Both the position numbers and the translations under genes were made by a program. The notes below the pieces were generated by a model. The model was not told the DNA's origin. It worked only from the letters and a program-made list of their open reading frames with translations, and did no database searches. From Draconibacterium sp. (lineage in GTDB: Bacteria; Bacteroidota; Bacteroidia; Bacteroidales; Prolixibacteraceae), in assembly GCA_030595485.1 (NCBI GenBank), contig JAUVDE010000244.1:1-5675 (forward strand): 5,675 nucleotides of DNA, in the 5' to 3' direction. Of this stretch, positions 1-5,675 are shown in pieces; within the stretch, counting starts at the first letter, position 1, and the number at the start of each line of letters is the position of its first letter.

Positions 1-1348
1 TACCGGTGTAAGGCCGATTATAATACGAAGTGTTTTGCCAACCTGCTATAACACTAAAGTTAAAACCAACAGGAACATCTTCTATAACACCCAGATTTAA
101 TAGTTTAGTTGTTTTTAAATACGAAACCTGCTGATACGAAAAAGCACTTAAATACGTGTGTTTATCATGAAACGAAAAATTTGTTTCCGCATCAATATCC
201 GGACGTTCGCTATAAACTTCGGAGTAATAACGCGCACCTAAATTAAAGAATGGCTTGGTTATATCTCGGCTTAAAAACAGCGAGTAACCTAGCCATAAAT
301 CGTAATTATCGGCAGCATAAAAGTTCTCGGTGTCGTAAATCGAATCGGGTGAATAAACTGGAGAAATACGTCGGGTTGCAATATTCTCGTACGCTATTTC
401 GCCACCATATTTTGTATCGGTCGATATAAATGGTTTCTCAAATTTTGTTCCGAACACCTCCGATCTATAGGAGTTAAAGTAGCCAATCTCGGCACTAATA
501 AACGTTCCCATAACATTGTCTATTTCGTAATCCATGCCATAACCAAACTTTTGATCTTCGTTACCTTTATATAACATCGTAGCGCCTAAACGATGCCCCA
601 AACCCAAAAAGTTTCGGTTGTAGGGTTCCACAATAAAGTAGTTTATATCTTTTACATCCCCACTCAATCCAATAGGATACTTGTCTTTGGTAACCACGCT
701 AATATTTACCGAATCGGGTTCGTTTTCAACCGGCGTAATATATATTTTGGCATCTTCCATATAAGGCAAGGTTCGCAGTATCCTTTCGTTGTCGGAAAAA
801 ACCCTCGGGTTAACACGCTCATGTTCCTTAAACCTTACATTATTTTGTAACACCCAAGTTTTTGTTGGCACATACGATTTGCTTAGAAAGCGCCCAAAAC
901 TTGTTGTTTTGGTGGCGGTGGTGTCGTATACGCTACCATCTAATACTACTACCTGGTCGTAGTATATATTCTTAATTGCTTTCCCTTCGTAATACTTAAA
1001 GTAATCGTCCGATGGATTAAAATCTTCGGGCAAGGCTTCCTTTTTATTATGAATTTGCCCCATTACAAATTCCATAAATTTCACGTGCGATTCCTCAGCC
1101 GAAGCCCCCTTTTCAGGGTTTCGCTGGTAATATGCTTTATTCCGAAGAAATATATTTTTAAAACTTTGGTATTCGGTTCCCGATTCCAGAATAACTAGCG
1201 AGTCGCGCGCTCCATAATAAATGGTATCCTCCAAAACTAAAATTCGTTTAAAGTCGAGACGAATGGTATCCAACACCTGTGCCTTTGAGGAAAAACCCAC
1301 AAGTAAAAAAAGAAGAACAAGGCGGCAACGGCGTATTAACTTTGACAT
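1..1348 (-). CDS. BamA/TamA-like outer-membrane beta-barrel protein with POTRA-like region (3' part beyond window)
   Basis: The frame is open for 449 codons from the ATG at 1348 to the window edge, so the C-terminus is missing. An in-frame stop lies a few codons upstream and no other ATG fits. Residues 1-24 form a signal peptide: basic start (KLIRRCR), hydrophobic core (LVLLFLLVGF) and an SKA|Q cleavage site common in Bacteroidota exported proteins. Residues about 123-225 resemble a POTRA domain: GKAIKNIYYDQ, then VNPRVFSDNERILRTLPYM, then DAKIYITP and DSVNISVVTKDKYPIG, the pattern seen before the barrel in BamA/TamA-like proteins of this phylum. From about residue 227 there are alternating aromatic/hydrophobic strands (YGMDYEI, FISAEIGYF, LWLGYSLFLS, FFNLGARYYSEVY), as expected of an outer-membrane barrel. 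Residues 25-120 are unassigned. Family members help insert or secrete outer-membrane proteins; the substrate here is unknown. Too few POTRA repeats are visible for the essential BamA itself, so a TamA-like or accessory role is more likely (inference). Confidence 0.8.
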   Translation of the reverse strand, partial: MSKLIRRCRLVLLFLLVGFSSKAQVLDTIRLDFKRILVLEDTIYYGARDSLVILESGTEYQSFKNIFLRNKAYYQRNPEKGASAEESHVKFMEFVMGQIHNKKEALPEDFNPSDDYFKYYEGKAIKNIYYDQVVVLDGSVYDTTATKTTSFGRFLSKSYVPTKTWVLQNNVRFKEHERVNPRVFSDNERILRTLPYMEDAKIYITPVENEPDSVNISVVTKDKYPIGLSGDVKDINYFIVEPYNRNFLGLGHRLGATMLYKGNEDQKFGYGMDYEIDNVMGTFISAEIGYFNSYRSEVFGTKFEKPFISTDTKYGGEIAYENIATRRISPVYSPDSIYDTENFYAADNYDLWLGYSLFLSRDITKPFFNLGARYYSEVYSERPDIDAETNFSFHDKHTYLSAFSYQQVSYLKTTKLLNLGVIEDVPVGFNFSVIAGWQNTSYYNRPYTG

Positions 1349-1439
1349 TAAAAAACTACTTATTCGAACGAGTTAAACAAAGAAACAACTATTGACAGAA
1401 ATATTATAATTATGCCAAATAAAATACGAGGCAAAATTG

Positions 1440-1620
1440 CGCAGCAGTGTTGGGCGGCCTTAACGGGCTGTCCGTTATAGTTCCCTTGTTTCACAGTTTG
1501 TTGAGCGTGGCTCACTCTCCTCGCCAGCCAACAGCCGTTCAACTAACTGCATAACTTCGGCAAGCTGCCACTCCCATCCCTAGCCGACGCAAACCAGTGC
1601 TCAGTGTTCAGTTGCAGTAT
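1440..1620. other. GC-rich structured intergenic element (possible dispersed repeat or ncRNA)
   Basis: This stretch fills most of the 309-base gap between the two minus-strand genes. By hand count 1441-1620 is about 54% GC, against roughly 30-45% in sampled coding lines. It contains three short hairpins: TAACGG-GCTGT-CCGTTA at 1461-1477, TGAGC-GTG-GCTCA at 1502-1514, and GGCA-AGC-TGCC at 1559-1569. AACGGGCTGT (1463-1472) can also pair with ACAGCCGTT (1531-1539) with one bulge, giving an alternative longer fold. A short CAGT-based tandem repeat closes the high-coordinate end. No tRNA or rRNA is recognisable. A minus-strand reading frame crosses it (1360-1542) but has no protein-like features apart from a hydrophobic tail made by AT-rich DNA. 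Options are a dispersed Bacteroidota intergenic repeat, an integron-cassette-like recombination site without a clear consensus core, or a 5' leader RNA of the barrel gene. The anomaly is clear; its identity is not. Confidence 0.5.
1595..1620. repeat. Short degenerate tandem repeat, CAGT-based units of 6-7 bp
   Basis: Four units begin with CAGT at 1595, 1602, 1609 and 1615: CAGTGCT, CAGTGTT, CAGTTG and CAGTAT. The first two differ by one base. On the minus strand this reads as repeated CTGA/CTGG units just after the end of the FMN-enzyme gene. It sits at the boundary of the GC-rich element and may be its end. No function is evident, and so short an array could arise by chance. Confidence 0.4.
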
Positions 1621-1657
1621 TCGAAAAAAGAAGTAAAGTTTGTGAATGTTATATTAG

Positions 1658-2608
1658 TTAGAAGGTAAATTTATTGCCCTGAATATTTTGTGTGGCATTT
1701 TCGTAATCGGCAATTAATGTCTCCATTATTTTGTCGACCGGAAGTATTTCATTCAGCTGGGCAGCTACTTGCCCAATTTCTAATTCACCTGCATCAAGAT
1801 CACCTTCAAACATTCCTTTTTTGGCACGTCCGCGTCCTAACAGCCCACGTATTTCTTCAGGTGATTTACCGCCTTTTTCAGCCTCATCAACTTGCTCGAA
1901 AAATGCATTTTTTACCAAGCGAGTTGGAGCCAACTTTTTTAAGGCAAGTTTTGTTCCACCTTCGCCCAGCTCTGTTATTACCTTTTTAAAATCGGGATGA
2001 GCTGAAGACTCTTCGGCCACAGCAAAAGCCGAACCTATTTGCACACCATCGGCACCTAAAACCATAGTTGCCAACATTGCTTCGCCTGAGCCAATTCCAC
2101 CAGCCGCTAATAAAGGCAAAGTAGTCGCTTTTCGAACCGAAGGAATCAAAGATAAAGTGGTTGTTTCCTCGCGTCCGTTATGACCTCCGGCCTCGAAACC
2201 TTCGGCTACAATAGCATCAACTCCAGCAGCCTCACATTTGCCGGCAAAAAAAGAACTACTTACCACATGTACCACCGTAATTCCTTTATTCTTTAACCAA
2301 CCGGTCCATTTTTTAGGACTTCCCGCCGATGTAAAAACAATGGGTACTTCGTGTTTTGCAATAATATCCATTACGCGTTCAGTTTCGGAGTAAAGCAAAG
2401 GTACGTTCACTCCAAAAGGTTTGTCGGTAGCCGCCTTGCATTTAACAATGTGTTCTTCCAGTGTTTCAGGATGCATAGAACCTGCACCAATTAAACCTAA
2501 ACCTCCGCAGTTACTAACAGCCGAAGCTAGTTTCCAACCCGAGCACCAAACCATACCTCCCTGAATAATGGGGTATTTTATATTGAATAATTTACAAATT
2601 GTATTCAT
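1658..2608 (-). CDS. FMN-dependent nitronate monooxygenase / FabK-type enoyl-ACP reductase family protein
   Basis: A complete 316-residue TIM-barrel flavoenzyme. Visible motifs in order: YPIIQGGM (12-19, start of the barrel and FMN phosphate side), GGLGLIGAGS (35-44), DKPFGVNVPLL (62-72), FTSAGSP (92-98), EGFEAGGHNG (136-145) with the active-site His at 143, LLAAGGIGSGEAM (166-178), and LGADGVQIGSAF (184-195), which binds the FMN phosphate. The C-terminal block around GMFEGDLDAGELEIGQVA resembles the end of FabK. Length fits the family (about 310-360). Family members either oxidise alkyl nitronates to carbonyl compounds and nitrite, or reduce enoyl-ACP with NAD(P)H in fatty-acid synthesis. 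The two are hard to tell apart by eye, and from memory the N-terminal half and tail look close to streptococcal FabK. It should be cytoplasmic, as there is no signal peptide. It is transcribed towards the barrel gene but 309 bases away, so co-transcription is uncertain. The start at 2608 begins directly at the conserved N-terminus. Confidence 0.9.
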   Translation of the reverse strand: MNTICKLFNIKYPIIQGGMVWCSGWKLASAVSNCGGLGLIGAGSMHPETLEEHIVKCKAATDKPFGVNVPLLYSETERVMDIIAKHEVPIVFTSAGSPKKWTGWLKNKGITVVHVVSSSFFAGKCEAAGVDAIVAEGFEAGGHNGREETTTLSLIPSVRKATTLPLLAAGGIGSGEAMLATMVLGADGVQIGSAFAVAEESSAHPDFKKVITELGEGGTKLALKKLAPTRLVKNAFFEQVDEAEKGGKSPEEIRGLLGRGRAKKGMFEGDLDAGELEIGQVAAQLNEILPVDKIMETLIADYENATQNIQGNKFTF

Positions 2609-2626
2609 GCTAATTTATTTGAATTA

Positions 2627-2634
2627 CAAAATTA
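2627..2634 (-). promoter_or_regulatory. Bacteroidota-type -7 promoter box for the FMN enzyme gene
   Basis: Read on the minus strand this is TAATTTTG, an exact match to the TAnnTTTG -7 consensus of the Bacteroidota primary sigma factor. Transcription would start about 10 bases before the ATG at 2608, giving a very short leader. A TTTG lies only 10 bases upstream of the box, too close for the usual -33 position, so the -33 element is weak or absent. The call rests on the -7 match and its location. Confidence 0.4.
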
Positions 2635-2835
2635 GGAATAAATACAAACGAATGCCCCAAGTAATGTAGTTTGCCCTTAAAAATTAATACTAAAATAGAC
2701 CAGATTGGCAATGCCCAATCATGGTTAGTCGGGGCCTCCAAGCATTAGAAAGTAGACACAAATGTAGAATTCAAAGTACACATGAGCACATTTAACATAG
2801 TACATTATTATGCTCAATACTAACAACTTACATCC

Positions 2836-2914
2836 ACCTCCGCTTTTAGAAAACTATTGACTTTGTGTTTACAATGTTATAACTTGTATGATAATTACTG
2901 TGTAAAAGCGAGGT
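2836..2914. repeat. Imperfect 12-bp inverted repeat flanking a 54-base interval
   Basis: ACCTCCGCTTTTA (2836-2848) is the reverse complement of TAAAAGCGAGGT (2903-2914) apart from one extra C in the left arm. The enclosed bases include a promoter-like stretch and the palindrome GTTATAAC (2876-2883). The repeat ends 37 bases before the first gene of the operon. It could be a pair of operator half-sites acting by DNA looping, a stem in an mRNA leader if transcription begins upstream, or the ends of a very small element. No flanking target duplication is visible. Confidence 0.5.
2857..2883 (+). promoter_or_regulatory. Candidate promoter/operator for the DUF4230-amidase operon
   Basis: TTGACT (2857-2862) and TATAAC (2878-2883) are separated by 15 bases and resemble a generic sigma-70 promoter. 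The first part overlaps TGACTTTG (2858-2865), one base away from the Bacteroidota -7 consensus TAnnTTTG. The palindrome GTTATAAC (2876-2883), flanked by ACAA and TTGT, could be a repressor site. The three readings compete, and AT-rich DNA produces such matches by chance. The stronger argument is location: an operon must start somewhere between here and 2952. Confidence 0.22.
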
Positions 2915-2951
2915 AATTGCACCATTAAATCAAACAAAATAGCTTACTAAA

Positions 2952-3086
2952 ATGAAGCACTTTTTTATCCTCTTAACGGTTGCTGTAAATACAGGGACCA
3001 TACTATTTGCCTTATGGCGAAAACATTTAAAGCCTGATAGCAGCTATACACACCTTCATATAAAACTTGAAAACGCTACACAATGA
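2952..3086 (+). CDS. 44-residue single-pass membrane microprotein
   Basis: A short frame opens at the ATG at 2952, just after an in-frame TAG at 2940-2942, and ends in a TGA that overlaps the next start codon as ATGA (3083-3086). This 4-base overlap is typical of translationally coupled genes and is the main argument that it is real. The protein begins MKHFFILLTVAVNTGTILFA, which can form one membrane helix at about residues 3-22. It continues LWRKHLKP, where the positive charges suggest a cytoplasmic C-terminal side, and ends in a polar tail to residue 44. It has no Cys, so it is not a lipoprotein. A cleavable signal peptide is less likely because no good site follows the helix. I recognise no family. 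It may be a small membrane partner of the envelope proteins encoded after it, or a leader whose translation sets expression of the next gene. Confidence 0.6.
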   Translation: MKHFFILLTVAVNTGTILFALWRKHLKPDSSYTHLHIKLENATQ

Positions 3087-3640
3087 AATATTTAATAACC
3101 ATACTACTAAGCTTATTTATTGTTTCGTGTAACCAGCCCAAACAAAAAAGTTTTATTGTGACTAAAGTTCGTGCGGCAGCCAAACTTTCTACTTCTGAGA
3201 TTATTCTAAACAAAATAGTTTGGACAGAATTTGAGAAAGAAAGAAAATTCATATTTATAAAAAAACCTGCCGAGGTAATCATGTTTAATACCGAAGCCAC
3301 GGTTAAAATGGGCATTGATTTAAGCAAATTATCTGAAGAAGACATTGAAATTAGACAAGACTCCATCATTATAAATCTTCCGAAAGTGGAGATATTGAAT
3401 TTTAGCTACCCGCACGAAAAATACGAGGAGATTTTTCCGATATCGAACTTCGACAATATTAAAAGAAGCAATAAAATAGAAAAACTCGACGAGGTTTTAA
3501 GGCTAGCAGAAACTGACATTAGAAGTAAATTAAAATACTTAAAAATAGAGGATGAAGTGGAGTTTAAAACGAAACAAGTGCTCTCGGCTTTTTTAACCAA
3601 AAGCAATTTCAATAATGTTATTATCCGATTTAAAGAATAA
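3083..3640 (+). CDS. DUF4230-like lipoprotein, short form
   Basis: The protein has 185 residues. Residues 1-16 are a type II signal peptide (MKYLITILLSLFIVSC) with lipid attachment at Cys16. The residues after it (NQPKQK) lack the acidic run that directs some Bacteroidota lipoproteins to the cell surface, so a periplasm-facing anchor is more likely (inference). The mature part resembles DUF4230: VRAAAKLSTSEI near residue 30, MGIDLSKL (76-83), a beta strand DSIIINLPKVEIL (93-105), then a helical part with EVLRLAETDIRSKL (137-150) and a final strand NVIIRFKE. Family function is unknown. The match is by overall pattern, not by catalytic residues, and none are visible. It overlaps the upstream microprotein gene by 4 bases and is followed after 4 bases by a second, longer protein of the same kind, so the three are very probably co-transcribed. 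It is AT-rich (about 32% GC in a sampled line). Confidence 0.72.
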   Translation: MKYLITILLSLFIVSCNQPKQKSFIVTKVRAAAKLSTSEIILNKIVWTEFEKERKFIFIKKPAEVIMFNTEATVKMGIDLSKLSEEDIEIRQDSIIINLPKVEILNFSYPHEKYEEIFPISNFDNIKRSNKIEKLDEVLRLAETDIRSKLKYLKIEDEVEFKTKQVLSAFLTKSNFNNVIIRFKE

Positions 3641-3644
3641 AGCA

Positions 3645-4901
3645 ATGTGTAAAAATATTACCCTAATTATTTTGATAGCAATAGCTTTAGCAGCCTGCAA
3701 ATCCTCACCTGTTCTTAAAGACACAGTGCTGTCGCTTAAAGACATAAAGGAAATAGGCGAACTGGTTACGGCTGAATATTATGGCGAAGTTATTTCGGGG
3801 CATTCGCTCTTATTGGTAAATGAGAATATTGACTCGGTGTTTTATAAAAGTCTTACAATAATTCGTAATGAGTTGGCCGAAAGTAAAGAAGAAATTGGCA
3901 AAGAATATGATGCAAAAATTGAAATAAATACAACAAAGATTGAAGAACTGAAAGAGAAGAAATTTGCCTTTCTCAAAAAAAAGAGAATTAAGAAATTGAA
4001 CAAAAGCAAAGAAAAATTGGAGAAGAAAAAAACGCGGAAACAAGAAGTTGTTGGTACCAAAGCTCGCTCAGGAAATTTTGAGGCTTCGATGGATATTCTA
4101 TCGGATGCAACAGGCATTAAACGAAAAAAGGAACTTATACAAAAAATAGAAAACCAAAAGAACGATACACTCCTATATACCGAATACAAACAAAACATTA
4201 AAGATTATTTTGTTGAAGACAAAAAAGAACTAGTGTACATTGGAAGAGGATCGGTAAAAGTTGGTTATAATTTAAAACAACTGGACAGCACAAATATATT
4301 TTACTCCTCAACTCGTGATACCATCTACCTTTTAGACTTTGACCCTTATATAACCGATTTGGATATAAATCCCTATTTCTATTATCCAGCCGATTCGGCC
4401 TACGAAAATGTAGATACCGTCTATTTTGGATTTCAGATTATATACGCGAGAAATCAGAAGAAATTTACGCTTGAAGAAATTAACAATATTAAAAGCGATT
4501 GTAAAACTAAACTCCGACAGGAAGCTCTAAAACGAGATATTTATACCAATGCACACACAAATGCAGAAGAGGCCTTAACTATTTTTTTCAATTTAATGAA
4601 TAATGAAAATAATGGACAAATTGCAAAAGCAGTTATCTCGCATTCGAAGTATTTCTATTACAAATCGGATTACCTCTATGATTTAAGAATCGATGAAACG
4701 GAGTATAAACAGATAAAAGAAATCATTCATCAGGATCAGGATAGTCTTGATGTCGTATCATTCAAATACCAATCCCTCAACTATCAGAAAGCACATTTGG
4801 ATAAGTTCATCAATGACCTTTACCATACAACCAGACATGCTGAAAACTATGCAAAATGGGATAGTTTATACACTGCTTATGTAAATCGCAAATACGAATA
4901 G
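3645..4901 (+). CDS. DUF4230-like lipoprotein, long form with coiled-coil insertion and C-terminal extension
   Basis: From the ATG at 3645 the protein has 418 residues. An ATG at 3615 is also in frame, but it would overlap the previous gene by 26 bases and put ten polar residues before the signal peptide, so 3645 is preferred. Residues 1-18 are a lipoprotein signal (ITLIILIAIALAAC, Cys18). DUF4230-like parts are LKDIKEIGELVTAEYYGEV (31-49), ELVYIGRGSVKVGYNLKQLD (195-214), the strand DTIYLLDFDPYITDLDI (225-241) and a helix with alternating Ala, SDCKTKLRQEALKRDIYTNA (284-303). Between the first two lies about 145 extra residues: a very Lys/Glu-rich helix at about 75-135 with coiled-coil character, then a charged linker. 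Another 100 residues (320-418) of Tyr- and Asp-rich sequence follow the family core. The family is normally about 200 residues, so this copy is roughly doubled. It probably sits in the periplasm on a lipid anchor. Function is unknown; the coiled coil suggests oligomers or a rod-like spacer. Confidence 0.72.
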   Translation: MCKNITLIILIAIALAACKSSPVLKDTVLSLKDIKEIGELVTAEYYGEVISGHSLLLVNENIDSVFYKSLTIIRNELAESKEEIGKEYDAKIEINTTKIEELKEKKFAFLKKKRIKKLNKSKEKLEKKKTRKQEVVGTKARSGNFEASMDILSDATGIKRKKELIQKIENQKNDTLLYTEYKQNIKDYFVEDKKELVYIGRGSVKVGYNLKQLDSTNIFYSSTRDTIYLLDFDPYITDLDINPYFYYPADSAYENVDTVYFGFQIIYARNQKKFTLEEINNIKSDCKTKLRQEALKRDIYTNAHTNAEEALTIFFNLMNNENNGQIAKAVISHSKYFYYKSDYLYDLRIDETEYKQIKEIIHQDQDSLDVVSFKYQSLNYQKAHLDKFINDLYHTTRHAENYAKWDSLYTAYVNRKYE

Positions 4902-4929
4902 AATTAGATACTATTTAAAAAACAGCATT

Positions 4930-5675
4930 ATGAATATTGATAAACAGTTACTTATTGAAGGAAGCTCTGAACAATATCAAATAGATGTTAGTAGGGCAAA
5001 AAAATATGGCATCGAATCGCCAAAGAAAGACAGTGGAACCTTGAGTCATTTGGATACAATTGTAATCCATTACACAGCCACGAATAATATTAACGGCGAC
5101 ATTCGTACACTTTACGAATCGACAAAAGAGGCTTCGGTACAATTTGTTATTGATACGGATGGAAAAGTTGTGCAGTTAATGCCGGCTAACAAAATTGCCT
5201 GGCATGCCGGTAAAAGCCGTATGGGAAATAGAACGGGAATGAATAAATATTCAATTGGTATTGAAATTGTAAACCCCGGCTATTTAGTTGAAAGGTCTGA
5301 CGGAAGTTTGGTTACCTGGTACAACCAAATTGTGAAACGCGAAAATGCCGTAAAGCTGAGTCATAAGAATGAAAACATTGAACGTTTTTGGCACAACTAT
5401 ACCAATGAGCAAATAAACGCGGCAATTGAACTTTGCCAGGCTTTATGCGATACTTATAACATTAAGCACATTGTTGGGCACGATGATATTTCTCCGGGTA
5501 GGAAACAAGATCCCGGGCCTGCTTTTCCGCTAGAAAAAATACAAACAATTGTACTCGACGATCGTAATGAATCGTTGAACATTGTGGAAACAGAGAAACT
5601 GTTTAATACTGTAAAAGTTGATCAATTAAACATTCGACAAAGCGGAAATACAAATGCAAAAAAGATTGCCCTTCC
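4930..5675 (+). CDS. N-acetylmuramoyl-L-alanine amidase (Amidase_2/AmpD type) with probable start of an SH3b domain; 3' end beyond window
   Basis: The frame is open for 248 codons to the window edge. Amidase_2 enzymes use zinc to cleave the amide bond between N-acetylmuramic acid and the stem-peptide L-Ala. The expected residues are present: zinc ligands His47 (TIVIHYTA), His184 (IVGHDDI) and Asp194 (KQDPGPAFP), catalytic Glu112 (IGIEIVN) and Lys192 (GRKQDPG), plus the conserved AWHAGKS at 90-96. So it should be active. From about residue 226, VKVDQLNIRQSGNTNAKKI matches the first strand and RT-loop of a bacterial SH3 domain, which often binds cell wall. The N-terminus (MNIDKQLLIEGSSEQYQIDV) is polar, with no signal peptide or membrane segment, so the export route is unclear. 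It starts 28 bases after the long lipoprotein on the same strand, probably in the same operon. Alternatives are a cytoplasmic wall-recycling enzyme like AmpD, a phage-derived lysozyme, or a secreted antibacterial effector. Its GC (about 48% in one sampled line) is well above the DUF4230 genes. Confidence 0.88.
   Translation, partial: MNIDKQLLIEGSSEQYQIDVSRAKKYGIESPKKDSGTLSHLDTIVIHYTATNNINGDIRTLYESTKEASVQFVIDTDGKVVQLMPANKIAWHAGKSRMGNRTGMNKYSIGIEIVNPGYLVERSDGSLVTWYNQIVKRENAVKLSHKNENIERFWHNYTNEQINAAIELCQALCDTYNIKHIVGHDDISPGRKQDPGPAFPLEKIQTIVLDDRNESLNIVETEKLFNTVKVDQLNIRQSGNTNAKKIAL

Larger units (their letters stand above)
2609..2951. other. Divergent intergenic region between the FMN enzyme and the DUF4230 operon
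   Basis: This 343-base spacer separates the minus-strand FMN enzyme from the plus-strand operon, so it should hold promoters for both. Besides the sites listed separately it contains a small hairpin, GATTGG-CAATGC-CCAATC (2703-2720), with no following T-run. A 24-codon frame at 2721-2795 shows no protein-like character. I see no tRNA, no CRISPR and no insertion-sequence end in it. Confidence 0.7.

Noticed and set aside
1360..1542. 60-codon minus-strand frame upstream of the barrel gene, with a hydrophobic C-terminal stretch
   Set aside because: It runs through the GC-rich hairpin element, and its hydrophobic end comes from AT-rich DNA. It has no family resemblance and no supporting start site, so I treat it as chance.
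1440..1620. Integron attC site
   Set aside because: Short inverted repeats and GTT/AAC-like ends are present, but no pair matches the RYYYAAC/GTTRRRY cores and there is no cassette-like gene order around it.
2703..2720. Hairpin GATTGG/CCAATC as a terminator
   Set aside because: No T-run follows on either strand and both flanking genes point away from it, so there is no transcript to end here.
2721..2795. 24-codon plus-strand frame in the divergent spacer
   Set aside because: The peptide is polar with no motif or coupling to a neighbour. Frames of this length are expected by chance.
3615..3644. Earlier in-frame start for the long DUF4230-like lipoprotein
   Set aside because: It would add ten polar residues ahead of a complete lipoprotein signal peptide and overlap the previous gene by 26 bases; the ATG at 3645 fits both features better.
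4930..5675. Prophage lysis gene
   Set aside because: The amidase resembles phage endolysins, but no holin, tail or packaging gene is visible, and its neighbours are lipoproteins. An operon role fits better within this window.

Overview
The window looks like a piece of a Bacteroidota chromosome. The DNA is AT-rich, Shine-Dalgarno sites are absent or weak, one promoter has the Bacteroidota -7 form TAnnTTTG, and there is a signal peptide ending in a KAQ-type site, SPII lipoproteins and DUF4230 proteins. A Marinilabiliales/Prolixibacteraceae-like source is possible, but that is a guess from overall style.

Minus-strand half (1-2608). A 316-residue FMN enzyme of the nitronate monooxygenase/FabK family (1658-2608) lies upstream of a partial gene for a BamA/TamA-like outer-membrane beta-barrel protein (1-1348, cut by the window edge). 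They are separated by a 309-base gap that holds a GC-rich (about 54%), hairpin-forming element at about 1440-1620. It codes for nothing convincing and looks like a dispersed intergenic element or a structured RNA.

Divergent intergenic region (2609-2951). It carries a good -7 box for the FMN enzyme. It also has an imperfect 12-bp inverted repeat (2836-2848 / 2903-2914) whose loop contains a promoter-like stretch and a small palindrome.

Plus-strand half (2952-5675). Four tightly packed genes look like one operon: a 44-residue single-pass membrane microprotein (2952-3086), a DUF4230-like lipoprotein overlapping it by 4 bases (3083-3640), a second and much longer DUF4230-like lipoprotein with a basic coiled-coil insertion (3645-4901), and an Amidase_2 (AmpD/T7-lysozyme type) N-acetylmuramoyl-L-alanine amidase followed by the start of what looks like an SH3b domain (4930 to the window end). 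The amidase has no visible signal peptide although its neighbours are envelope proteins. A small membrane protein, two tandem DUF4230 lipoproteins and a peptidoglycan amidase form an envelope module that I do not recognise as a described system. It is the best candidate for something new here. Its role is unknown; effector/immunity or wall remodelling are only hypotheses.
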